64,000 nt of DNA, taken from positions 124,001 through 188,000 of the forward strand of contig NZ_JAEIOJ010000003.1 in assembly GCF_016464305.1 (NCBI RefSeq), read 5' to 3'. The position numbers and the translations under genes are program-made. The notes beneath the pieces are model-generated. The model worked only from the letters and a program-made list of their open reading frames with translations, did not search any database and was not told where the DNA came from. Source of the stretch: Umezawaea beigongshangensis (GTDB lineage Bacteria; Actinomycetota; Actinomycetes; Mycobacteriales; Pseudonocardiaceae). Below are positions 15,845 to 23,090 of the stretch, one piece after another (position 1 is the stretch's first letter; each line of letters starts with the position of its first letter).

Positions 15845-16588
15845 TTGCCGAACGAGCGACTGCGGGATGCGCTGCTGCGCAACGGTGTGGACCTGTTACA
15901 GGTCGCCAAGGCCACGGGCGTGGACCCCAAGACCGTCGAGCGGTGGATCACCAAGGACCGCACGCCCTACCCGCGTCACCGCCACACCATCGCCTCCCTG
16001 GTCCGCGAGCCGGAGACCTACCTGTGGCCGGACGCGATAGGCGAGGCCCGCAAGGCCGAGATCAGCGGTTCAGAGGTCGTGCGGGTCTACCCGCACCGCC
16101 ACGCCGTCACCGCCGACACCTGGACGCACCTGATCAACGACACCAAGGTCAGCATCTCGATCCTGGTCTACGCGGCCATGTTCATGGTCGACAACCCGGC
16201 CCTCATCCGAACCCTGCGAGCCAAGGCCGAGGGCGGCGTGAAGATCCGCATACTGCTCGGCGACCCCACGAGCCGGGAGGTAGCTCGCCGCAGCGAGGAG
16301 GAGGGCATCGGCAAGGGCACGCTTCCCGCGAAGATCCGCAACGCGCTGGCAATCTACAAGCCGTTGGCCGACGTGCCGGGGGTGGACATCCGCGTGCACG
16401 GCACAACCCTCTACAACTCGATCTACCGCTTCGATGACGAGATGCTTGTGAACACGCATGTGCACGGCTTCATGGCAGCTCACGCGCCGGTCCTGCACCT
16501 ACGGCGGTTGTCCGGAGGCGACCTCTTCGAGACATACTTGGAAAGCTTCCAAGGCGTGTGGGACAACGCCAAGCCCTCGAAGCGGTAA
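15845..16588 (+). CDS. HTH regulator with PLD-like C-terminal domain
   Basis: A 247-residue protein. The N-terminal ~60 residues form an XRE-like HTH (LLQVAKATGVDPKTVERW). The C-terminal part resembles a phospholipase-D-like/SMODS-associated fold (SISILVYAAMFMVD ... GGVKIRILLGDP ... YRFDDEMLVNTHVHG), though the canonical HxK motif is not clear. Start TTG 15845 has a strong GAGGGGGA site. This regulator beside a Nudix gene is a recurring AICE module, occupying the place of korSA in pSAM2. A repressor of the divergent Pra-like operon is inferred. Confidence 0.75.
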   Translation: MPNERLRDALLRNGVDLLQVAKATGVDPKTVERWITKDRTPYPRHRHTIASLVREPETYLWPDAIGEARKAEISGSEVVRVYPHRHAVTADTWTHLINDTKVSISILVYAAMFMVDNPALIRTLRAKAEGGVKIRILLGDPTSREVARRSEEEGIGKGTLPAKIRNALAIYKPLADVPGVDIRVHGTTLYNSIYRFDDEMLVNTHVHGFMAAHAPVLHLRRLSGGDLFETYLESFQGVWDNAKPSKR

Positions 16589-16598
16589 GGAGACAGAC

Positions 16599-17072
16599 AT
16601 GGCACGTACCGACTACTTCCACGACCCCAATGCCCCGAAGGCCAACAGTATCGTGGTCGCGGTGACCGCGTTCGTCCAGGACGATCAAGGTCATCTGCTC
16701 ATGATCAGGCGCACGGATAGTGACCTTTACTCAATCCCAGGAGGACAACAAGACATTGGTGAGACAGTTGGCCGCACCGTCATACGTGAAGTCAAGGAAG
16801 AGACCGGCATAGATGTAGAGCCCAAAGAAGTTATCGGAATCTACTCTGATCCTGCACATGTCATATCTTACGCAAACGGGGAGGTGCGTCAAGAATTTTC
16901 TATCTGCTTCCGCGCCCAACCAATAGGAGGGGTAATTCACACTAGCAGCGAGTCCAGCGAAGTGCAATGGATTGCACGCGGAGAATTAAATTCTCTTAAT
17001 ATTCATCCGTCAATCCAGTTGCGCATTCAACACGGGTTTGAAATCCGAAATAGGGTCTATTTCTCTTTGTAG
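16599..17072 (+). CDS. Nudix hydrolase, Pif-like position
   Basis: A 157-residue Nudix protein. The Nudix box is complete: G(x5)E(x7)REVKEETGI, starting at GGQQDIGETV. It begins 10 bases after the regulator stop with an AAGGAGA site. In pSAM2 the Nudix protein Pif blocks transfer between cells that already hold the element; that role is inferred from position. The second half becomes AT-rich. Its end overlaps the convergent HD gene by 16 bases. Confidence 0.85.
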   Translation: MARTDYFHDPNAPKANSIVVAVTAFVQDDQGHLLMIRRTDSDLYSIPGGQQDIGETVGRTVIREVKEETGIDVEPKEVIGIYSDPAHVISYANGEVRQEFSICFRAQPIGGVIHTSSESSEVQWIARGELNSLNIHPSIQLRIQHGFEIRNRVYFSL

Positions 17073-17623
17073 AAAATCTTTTCCTGTTTTAATTTCATTT
17101 CTGTTCGATTAACGACAGATAGGAGTTCCGACTCGGCTTGTTCAATAAAGATGGAAACAATATCATGAGGACCGTACCGTTTCTGAATTTCCTTCACGCG
17201 CTTCGCAAAAGTTTTTGGCGCACCGTCAGGAGTTGTAGTCATATCCGCCCACCACAAAGCATCTCTAATAGACGTTCTCTCATCTCGCCATGAGGAAAGC
17301 TCTAAAGACAAACCACGCATACCGGCCTCACGATATGCGCATGAATGGTGGGCAACCAAGCCACATATACGATTGTCCACACCTTGTGCTTCCAAGTACC
17401 TAGCGCCATCTAAGGGGTGAAATCCTGTTACCACCACACCGGGCGCATATCCAATGTCATGCAGGAGAGCTGCTGCAGTCAGAACCTGCGCCTCGTCATT
17501 GGAATAAACACCACCTATAGATTCCACCTTTGCGACTACTCCTTGAATATGTTTCCACCTTCGAGGAAGAGTATCGGCAAATAAATTTAAAGCGATCTCG
17601 TAAGCCCACTGCACTGAAGACAT
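17057..17623 (-). CDS. HD-domain phosphohydrolase
   Basis: A 188-residue HD-domain protein. The metal ligands are visible: His in RRWKHIQGV (about 25), LLHDIGYAPG with H55-D56, GFHPLDGARYL, and a later HHSCAYR. It is related to HDIG-type nucleotide phosphohydrolases. It is AT-rich relative to the backbone. It is convergent with the Nudix gene and directly left of the IS element. Substrate unknown; small HD proteins are common beside Nudix in these elements. Confidence 0.8.
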   Translation of the reverse strand: MSSVQWAYEIALNLFADTLPRRWKHIQGVVAKVESIGGVYSNDEAQVLTAAALLHDIGYAPGVVVTGFHPLDGARYLEAQGVDNRICGLVAHHSCAYREAGMRGLSLELSSWRDERTSIRDALWWADMTTTPDGAPKTFAKRVKEIQKRYGPHDIVSIFIEQAESELLSVVNRTEMKLKQEKIFYKEK

Positions 17624-17686
17624 ACGGCAATCTTAGTGCCTGTATCCGAGCTTGGTCGGGCGGAGAAGCTTTGGTGCGCAGACAGG

Positions 17687-17738
17687 GGAACTCCTGGTAG
17701 ATCGGACGGTGTCTATGCGCCGTTCCACCAGGAGTTCC
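17687..17738. other. Inverted repeat in IS leader
   Basis: GGAACTCCTGGT (17687-17698) pairs exactly with ACCAGGAGTTCC (17727-17738), just before the transposase start. In a transcript it would form a 12-bp stem that could block impinging transcription or sequester the start region. It lies inside the IS left end. Confidence 0.55.
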
Positions 17739-17739
17739 G

Positions 17740-18627
17740 TTGTTATCGTGCCCGATCCCCGCGGGCGGTTCGACCGCGGGTAGCCCGTGCTGCCGCCTGG
17801 CCGCCTCCCACCAGCCCACTCGACGGACAAGGCGGTATCCCACCGACCTCACCGACGCCCAGTGGGCCGAACTGGACCCGCTGTTGCCCGACCCCGCATG
17901 TCTGGCCGGTCGGGGCGGGCGGTGGGAGAAGCACTGCCGCCGCCTGATCGTGGACGCGATCGGCTACGTGGTCGACAACGGCATCAAATGGCGCGCTCTG
18001 CCCGCCGACTTCCCGCCCCGGCCCACGGTCCACAAGCGCTTCGCCCTGTGGGAGAAGGCCGGTGCCACGCAGCGGTTGCTCGACGCGTTGCGCGACCGGG
18101 TCCGGCTCGCGGAAGGGCGGGTGGCGGCGCCGTCGGCGACGGTCATGGACTCGCAGTCGGTACGCGCCGCCGAGACCGTAGGCCGGGCCACCCGGGGCTG
18201 GGACGGTGGCAAGAAGGTCGCGGGGCGCAAGCGCCACATCGTGGTGGACACCATGGGACTGCTGTTAACGGTGCTGGTGACCCCGGCTTCGACGCAGGAT
18301 CGAGTCGCCGCCCGCAGCCTGTTGCGGCGCCTGCGTGACACCGGAGGCAAGCGGGTGGCGCTGGTGTGGGCAGACGGCGGTTACACCGGCTCTCTGCTCG
18401 GCTGGGCCCGAGCAACCCCGGGCCTGCTGGTGGAGATCGTCCAACGCCCGCAAGTGCCGTACTTCACCGTGCTGCCACGAAGGTGGGTGGTAGAGCGGAC
18501 TCTGGCATGGATCAGCGGACACCGCCGCTGCGTCCGCGACTACGAACGCCTACGCCACCACCACGAGGCCATGGTCCGCTGGTCCATGATCCGCATCACC
18601 AGCCGCCGACTCACCCAACCCCAGTAG
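17740..18627 (+). CDS. IS5-family transposase
   Basis: A transposase of up to 295 residues. The N-terminal domain begins RRYPTDLTDAQWAELDPLLP, followed by an IS5/IS1182-type DDE core: TVMDSQSVRAAE (first Asp), VDTMGLLLTVLVTPAS, VWADGGYTG (second Asp) and the C-terminal WVVERTLAWISGHRRC with the catalytic Glu. All catalytic residues are present and the frame is open, so it may be active. The start is uncertain; TTG 17740 gives the longest form. Confidence 0.85.
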   Translation: MLSCPIPAGGSTAGSPCCRLAASHQPTRRTRRYPTDLTDAQWAELDPLLPDPACLAGRGGRWEKHCRRLIVDAIGYVVDNGIKWRALPADFPPRPTVHKRFALWEKAGATQRLLDALRDRVRLAEGRVAAPSATVMDSQSVRAAETVGRATRGWDGGKKVAGRKRHIVVDTMGLLLTVLVTPASTQDRVAARSLLRRLRDTGGKRVALVWADGGYTGSLLGWARATPGLLVEIVQRPQVPYFTVLPRRWVVERTLAWISGHRRCVRDYERLRHHHEAMVRWSMIRITSRRLTQPQ

Positions 18628-18833
18628 CTCGGAAACAGCTACTTAGATGCTGCAAGTCCATAGCACCTCCAGTAGATCAAAGTTGCAGCTCATCCGTCGC
18701 TATCCCACAGTGAAGCGGGCTCCAAGCTCTGTCATCGACCACAACTGCTAAGCGTTCAAACACGCACAGTAACCAAGTGCAGACTAAAGCTACACTTTCT
18801 GTCAACGCACGACACCGGGAGCAGCAGACTGTC

Positions 18834-19658
18834 ATGGGTAACAGCTATCCTTCAAGCATGAGCACCAGAGTAACCAATAATAAGTCTATAGATACCAATG
18901 ATCGCGAAAGCGTTATAAGCCGTGCACTAAAGTTTATCGATGAACGCAACCTAGGCGATTCACTGGCTACAATGCTTTACGGAAGTTACGCGCGAGGAAC
19001 TGAAGTCAAAGAATCAGATATTGATCTACTACAACTAGTAGAACGATCTCCTAAGGCATATGATTTTAACCATATCAGCGTTACGCAATACACACCACTA
19101 CACCTGAAGATAATGGCGCAAGAGGGGAGTTTGTTCGTTCTACACCTTAAGATCGAAGGCATCTCGGTATACGATCATAAAAATATTCTCGCTGGATGCT
19201 TGAACGAGTATACGGCACCAAAAAGCTACGATTTGGTAAAGGAAGAACTGGCTATTGCAGCGCGCGCCCTTAACCCCTCATTGCTAGACACTGATCAGCA
19301 TCTAAAAAGCCTAACCAGGCTAGGTATCTATATCCTGAGGACTCTCGCTTATATAAAGTGCACGGAAGCGGGCACACCAACTTTCGATATCGATAACGCA
19401 GAAAAAATTCTTCAAGATAAACGGCTTACCGGGCCGGTACAGAATCGCAGGAAATGGGAGATTTCCCCAGATAATCTACAAAATATCTATGATGTAATCG
19501 TCGACAACCTTCCTAGCGCAGAGGAGAATAGATACAAAACTCTCGAAGAGATCGCTGTCGCCAACTCTCATTACCGACACGCTTCTGCGTTGATAGCAAA
19601 CGTTATTAGCGGATCCAAGACAATAGATTACGCAGCTCTAGCATTGCCTCCGCTATGA
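18834..19658 (+). CDS. MNT-type nucleotidyltransferase (gene 1 of candidate defence operon)
   Basis: A 274-residue protein of the polymerase-beta-like minimal nucleotidyltransferase superfamily. The signature is GSYARG (about 50-55) followed by SDIDLL with the two metal-binding aspartates (about 62 and 64). The rest is mostly helical and may act as a substrate or partner domain (ALKFIDERN..., then LTRLGIYILRTLAYIK). I chose ATG 18834; ATG 18858 and a GTG at 18777 are alternatives. DNA is AT-rich. The TGA overlaps the ATG of the phosphatase gene (ATGA). Such enzymes AMPylate proteins or tRNA in toxin-antitoxin and defence systems; the target here is unknown. Confidence 0.8.
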   Translation: MGNSYPSSMSTRVTNNKSIDTNDRESVISRALKFIDERNLGDSLATMLYGSYARGTEVKESDIDLLQLVERSPKAYDFNHISVTQYTPLHLKIMAQEGSLFVLHLKIEGISVYDHKNILAGCLNEYTAPKSYDLVKEELAIAARALNPSLLDTDQHLKSLTRLGIYILRTLAYIKCTEAGTPTFDIDNAEKILQDKRLTGPVQNRRKWEISPDNLQNIYDVIVDNLPSAEENRYKTLEEIAVANSHYRHASALIANVISGSKTIDYAALALPPL

Positions 19659-20341
19659 TTGACAACAGGGAAGAAATACTCGTTGTCGGAGATGTTCACG
19701 GAGTTTTAACTCCACTTCGCAAGGTTCTTGCATACGCTTTTGCAACTAAAATTACTACGGTTTTTCTCGGCGACTACGTGAACCGAGGACCCAACTCTCG
19801 CGCAGTCATTGAAACTCTTATACACGCAAAAAAAACCTTAGGGAACCATCTCATCCTACTTCGAGGTAATCATGAAGTAGCATTGCTAGATTTCCTAGCC
19901 ACCGGAGATATGGGTCAGCTCATAAAAATGGGTGGACTGTCAACAGTAAAAAGTTACTTAGGAGATGCAACCGATAGGCCATTTAAAAGGTTTAAAGATG
20001 AATTTCCAATCGATCACAAAAGGATGCTCGAGTCGACGGAAATCTACTTTGAGACGCCTAATTACCTTATATCTCATACGGGATTGAACCCAAATAATCC
20101 AAAAGATAGATCTCTAGAATCCATGGTATTGGGAAGTTTTAGGACCCTGTTTTCACCCCATGCTAACTTTTCTAAAAAGCTTGTTGTAGCAGGGCACTAT
20201 GTCCAACGCGATGGGGAGCCATTCATGTCAGATCGATTTATTTGTCTTGATACTGGTTGCGGATCTAGGCCGGGAGCTCCTCTAACCGCTATGCTGCTCC
20301 CCAGTAGGAGGACCATGAAGTACGGGGGTTCACAAATATGA
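19655..20341 (+). CDS. PPP-family metallophosphatase (gene 2 of candidate defence operon)
   Basis: A 228-residue metallophosphatase of the PPP/ApaH-like family. It has GDVHG (12-16), GDYVNRGP (39-46; Asn replaces the usual Asp of GDxVDRG), LLRGNHE (68-74), SHTGL and VAGHY, covering the two-metal site. Relatives dephosphorylate proteins or cleave dinucleoside polyphosphates. It overlaps both neighbours by four bases (ATGA at each end), so all three are co-translated. Reversal of the nucleotidyltransferase modification, or hydrolysis of a signalling nucleotide, is a testable inference. Confidence 0.85.
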   Translation: MIDNREEILVVGDVHGVLTPLRKVLAYAFATKITTVFLGDYVNRGPNSRAVIETLIHAKKTLGNHLILLRGNHEVALLDFLATGDMGQLIKMGGLSTVKSYLGDATDRPFKRFKDEFPIDHKRMLESTEIYFETPNYLISHTGLNPNNPKDRSLESMVLGSFRTLFSPHANFSKKLVVAGHYVQRDGEPFMSDRFICLDTGCGSRPGAPLTAMLLPSRRTMKYGGSQI

Positions 20342-21468
20342 CAGATCCGATTCGACAACGACGGGAACTACAGGGAGCTTTGCATCGGAACGAAAAAGTT
20401 CTCTGCATACATTATGCTTGTGGGAATTTTTTTGAGGTTACCGATAAGCCTGTTGCGATTACATGTATCGCCTTGTCGGAGCCGAGCGATGCTGGGGGAA
20501 CTATACACGAACGCTCCTATTCTATTGCAAATTCATCTCCCAGCAGTAATGTCGAAGACAGGGAAAAGGACCTACTGACCAGGTTTTACAATGATGTACT
20601 CTCCGCCTCTGACGCGCGAGTAGTTCACTGGAATATGAACCGTTCGAGCTACGGGTTCAACGCAATCTCCGCTCGATACAGGTTCCTCTTTGAGGAGGAT
20701 CCTCCTTTTAATTTTAGGCAGGACAGGCTATACGACCTGGACTCGATAATTGGACATTCGTACGGCGACGACTTTGCGAAGCACCCCAAGTTGCGCAATT
20801 TGGCCTCATTGAACAGCCTATACATGCCGTTTTTTCGCGAGGGACGAGAAGAAGCGGAAGCCATAAAGAACGGCGACTACGGTTTGATTGAGAGGTCAAC
20901 TTCAGAAAAGGCACATTTGATCAGCATATTGCTGACTCGTCTCACGAATGGGTCGCTTAGGACCCAAAACTCAGTTGGTGCAGTAGAGTTTGCCCACCAA
21001 CACTTGGATGCTGTTGCACTAATTCTAGCACTTGCAGATCGATTCCGCTATGTTGAGCGTGCCTTGTTGCGACGTCACAATAATCGAAGCACGCTCACAG
21101 TCGAAGACGAGTACGATGCGCAAGATCTATTCCGCGCACTTCTCGTTCAGTTCTTTGATGACGTTCGCCCGGAAGACTGGGCTCCTCAATTCGGCGGCGG
21201 AGCTTCTCGGATTGATTTCGTTATACCCGATTTCGAACTGGCTATCGAACTAAAATACACCCGCGAAGGCCTGACTGATCGAAAACTCGGCGAAGAACTA
21301 ATAGTAGATAGAGACAAATATGCAGCCAAGGGTGGAGTGAGCCACCTCATTTGTCTAGTTTTCGACTATGACGGCCGTCTAGCGAATCCGAGGGGAATAG
21401 AAAGCGATCTAACTCGGGATGTAAGCAATGAACATATTGCGGTGACTGTCAAAATTCTTGATCGGTGA
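20338..21468 (+). CDS. PD-(D/E)XK nuclease-domain protein (gene 3 of candidate defence operon)
   Basis: A 376-residue protein. The C-terminal ~95 residues form a PD-(D/E)XK nuclease: D293 in SRIDFVI, E304-x-K306 in LAIELKYTREG, then KLGEELIVD and a strand LICLVFDYDG. The N-terminal ~160 residues look like a separate domain (VVHWNMNRSSYGF, LYDLDSIIGHSYG, KLRNLASLN) whose layout hints at a degenerate RNase H/DnaQ-like fold; this is weak. A helical linker (about 185-275) joins them. It is the likely effector of the operon. Composition is AT-rich. A strong hairpin follows the stop. Confidence 0.8.
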   Translation: MTDPIRQRRELQGALHRNEKVLCIHYACGNFFEVTDKPVAITCIALSEPSDAGGTIHERSYSIANSSPSSNVEDREKDLLTRFYNDVLSASDARVVHWNMNRSSYGFNAISARYRFLFEEDPPFNFRQDRLYDLDSIIGHSYGDDFAKHPKLRNLASLNSLYMPFFREGREEAEAIKNGDYGLIERSTSEKAHLISILLTRLTNGSLRTQNSVGAVEFAHQHLDAVALILALADRFRYVERALLRRHNNRSTLTVEDEYDAQDLFRALLVQFFDDVRPEDWAPQFGGGASRIDFVIPDFELAIELKYTREGLTDRKLGEELIVDRDKYAAKGGVSHLICLVFDYDGRLANPRGIESDLTRDVSNEHIAVTVKILDR

Positions 21469-21498
21469 TCTTCCCGAATCTGCCTCTACAGGATTAAG

Positions 21499-21521
21499 GC
21501 GCGCCGCCGACGGCGGCGCGC
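21499..21521. terminator. 23-bp palindrome after the three-gene operon
   Basis: GCGCGCCGCCG (21499-21509) and CGGCGGCGCGC (21511-21521) are exact complements around one base, 30 bases beyond the nuclease stop. GC-rich against an AT-rich operon. Likely the operon terminator, though the tiny loop would open by one or two pairs. Confidence 0.55.
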
Positions 21522-22069
21522 TGCGGGCCGGTCACGCTGGCACCGGGGCCGCATCCATCCCGGCAGGCCAGGCTGCCGCTTCGCTACGCCTGGCCGCCGG
21601 GCGACGCAGCCCCGACCAGGGTGCGGCTACATACCACCGCCAGCGGCACGTACTCCCGGCCTGCTTCTGCCCTGACGATCGCGCGACACGAGGCTTGACC
21701 GAGCTGGGCACGGCGATCGACGCCCGTCGACGCTTCGCGCCAACGGCCATGAGCATGAGGGGTCACCTCTGTGCCGTGTGGACATGAACTTCGGCCGCCC
21801 GGTCCCCAAGGTCACGTGTCTCCGGTGCCCGAGCACGACAACGGCCGGTAGGTCCGTGTCCAGGTCGAAGGTTTGCCTTGGCACGGGCCTACCGGCCGCG
21901 TGGTCGACCTCGTATCGAGGCGACGCAAGGTGTGGTGATCAACTCTCAGACCGTCTCCAGGCCGTGAGAAGTCGGACAAGGTGGATCAACGACGACGAAC
22001 GACGAGCAGGAACGCGCAGCTCAGCTGCCGTCCGACGTGAACGAGCCGAGGTAGCCCACAGGGCCGCGC
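21522..22069. other. Non-coding right end of the AICE with long inverted repeat
   Basis: About 550 bases without a convincing gene. It contains a 17-bp stem with one mismatch: CGGCCGGTAGGTCCGTG (21842-21858) against CACGGGCCTACCGGCCG (21882-21898), with a 23-base loop. Other short repeats occur (CCAGGC / GCCTGG near 21570-21595). Position next to attR and the lack of coding suggest a cis site: clt transfer locus, origin, or arm-binding sites. Which of these cannot be decided by eye. Confidence 0.45.
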
Positions 22070-22131
22070 AAGATCTTCACCATCTTCGAGGGGACGAGCG
22101 AGATCCAGCGGTTGGTGGTGGCCAGGGCCAT
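22070..22131. repeat. attR core direct repeat
   Basis: These 62 bases are identical to 8455-8516. They are followed by the original chromosomal end of the acyl-CoA dehydrogenase (codons for ISGMYIR and TGA at 22151-22153) and its terminator. No start or upstream coding precedes it, so it is a cut-off 3' fragment of the target gene. Confidence 0.9.
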
Positions 22132-22171
22132 TTCGGGGATGTACATCCGCTGACGCGGGTCGTCGTGGTGG

Positions 22172-22200
22172 GCGGGGTCCTCCGGCTCGGAGGGCCCCGC
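22172..22200. terminator. Chromosomal terminator of the acyl-CoA dehydrogenase
   Basis: GCGGGGTCCTCCG (22172-22184) pairs with CGGAGGGCCCCGC (22188-22200), with one mismatch, 19 bases after the displaced stop. This was the native terminator before integration. Confidence 0.65.
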
Positions 22201-22228
22201 TGTCGGCCCCGCGAGGCAGGATGGGGGC

Positions 22229-22537
22229 GTGAGCGAACTCGACGCCAGGGCTGCCGACGTGGCGGCCGCGGCCCGGCACATGCTGGCCCAGTTCCCCGAG
22301 GGCCGTCACGGGCGGCTGCACACCCACGGCGCCGTGCACGGCATCCGGCCCCAGGCGTGGATCGCCGGGATCGTGGTGCCCGCGCCGACCTGCCACGTCG
22401 GCTCCGGGTCGTGGGACTTCACCCGTCTGGTGCCCACCACGGACCCGGTGACGTGCGGGCGGTGCCTGCACAGCGCCGAGCACCGCACCACGCCGCTGCC
22501 CGAGGCCGATCAGCTCAGCCTGCTCGACCTGCGGTAG
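22229..22537 (+). CDS. Hypothetical protein with possible zinc site (102 aa)
   Basis: A 102-residue soluble protein starting at GTG 22229. The N-terminus is helical. The middle has CHVGSGSWDF, then TCGRCLHSAEH, so a Cys/His metal site is possible. No family recognised. Codon use is typical for the host, supporting a real gene. It was probably downstream of the acyl-CoA dehydrogenase before the AICE inserted. Confidence 0.6.
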   Translation: MSELDARAADVAAAARHMLAQFPEGRHGRLHTHGAVHGIRPQAWIAGIVVPAPTCHVGSGSWDFTRLVPTTDPVTCGRCLHSAEHRTTPLPEADQLSLLDLR

Positions 22538-22626
22538 CGCGGCCGTCGACCCCTAGGGGTGCGCGGCGCGAAGTCCGGGGAGATCCAGGATGTCACGCTG
22601 CGCGTCCGCGCCGATACTCGTGGATC

Positions 22627-22959
22627 ATGAGGACGAACCCGAATCTTCCCAGCACGCACGAGGAGAAGCTCGCCCTGCGGGACGCGCTCACCTCCGGCCC
22701 GCGGTACGTCGTGTCGTCCGAGGTGACCGTGGTGGTGCTCGACGAGGAGCAGGTGCGGCGCGAGGCCCTGGCGAAGATCGACGAGGTGAGGTTCAGCGAT
22801 CCGGCCGCGGCCGAGCGGGTACGCGCGGACGTGCGGGGCGACACCGCCAGTGCGTTGTCGTTCCTGGCCGATCCCGGCCGGGTGCTCGCGGGCGTGGCGG
22901 GGGTGCACGGCCGCGACGCCGGCCACACCGTCCGTACTGGGGGCGCGACCGCGTCGTAG
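22627..22959 (+). CDS. Hypothetical protein (110 aa)
   Basis: A 110-residue protein starting at ATG 22627 (MRTNPNLPSTHEEKLALRDA, then YVVSSEVTVVVLDEEQVRRE and a helical RFSDPAAAERVRADVRGDTA). No known domain. The host-like codon pattern supports it. The last ~20 residues (GVHGRDAGHTVRTGG) run towards the VOC remnant and may be altered by local decay. Confidence 0.5.
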   Translation: MRTNPNLPSTHEEKLALRDALTSGPRYVVSSEVTVVVLDEEQVRREALAKIDEVRFSDPAAAERVRADVRGDTASALSFLADPGRVLAGVAGVHGRDAGHTVRTGGATAS

Positions 22960-22965
22960 TCCACG

Positions 22966-23090
22966 GCCGGTTGTGCTCCGAGGTACTCGGTAGCGAGGTG
23001 AACCGGCCCGACCGGGTCTGGCGGGTGTTCGCCGACCCGGCCGGGCACCCGTTCTGCCTCGTGCGGGAGCGAGCCGCCGTCAGATGGCCT
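22966..23090 (+). pseudogene. Remnant of a VOC/glyoxalase-like protein C-terminus
   Basis: One frame reads VHGRLCSEVLGSEVN, then RPDRVWRVFADPAGHPFCLV. The ending VFADPAGHPFCLV is the hallmark of the C-terminal strand of VOC/glyoxalase-like proteins. No start or upstream VOC fold is present and the end runs into the MerR gene. I read it as a truncated fossil. Confidence 0.5.

Larger units (their letters stand above)
17637..18641 (+). mobile_element. IS5-family insertion sequence, about 1.0 kb
   Basis: Terminal inverted repeats: TGCCTGTATCCGAGCT at 17637-17652 and its counterpart at 18626-18641 (reverse complement TAGCTGTTTCCGAGCT, 13 of 16 matching). The 5-base sequence CTTAG flanks both ends (17632-17636 and 18642-18646), consistent with a target duplication. 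It encloses one IS5-type transposase gene. Confidence 0.75.
8455..22131. mobile_element. AICE (actinomycete integrative and conjugative element), about 13.6 kb
   Basis: The element is bounded by a 62-bp perfect direct repeat (8455-8516 and 22070-22131). It encodes, mostly on the minus strand, integrase, Xis, a RepSA-like initiator, an FtsK/TraB-type translocase, small Spd/Pra-like proteins, then a plus-strand HTH regulator and a Nudix protein. This is the gene set and order of pSAM2-type AICEs. The target is the 3' end of an acyl-CoA dehydrogenase gene. The backbone is GC-rich like the host, but cargo at 8.8-9.6 kb and 18.7-21.5 kb is visibly AT-rich. The integrase has an in-frame stop, so mobility may be impaired. 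Confidence 0.9.
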
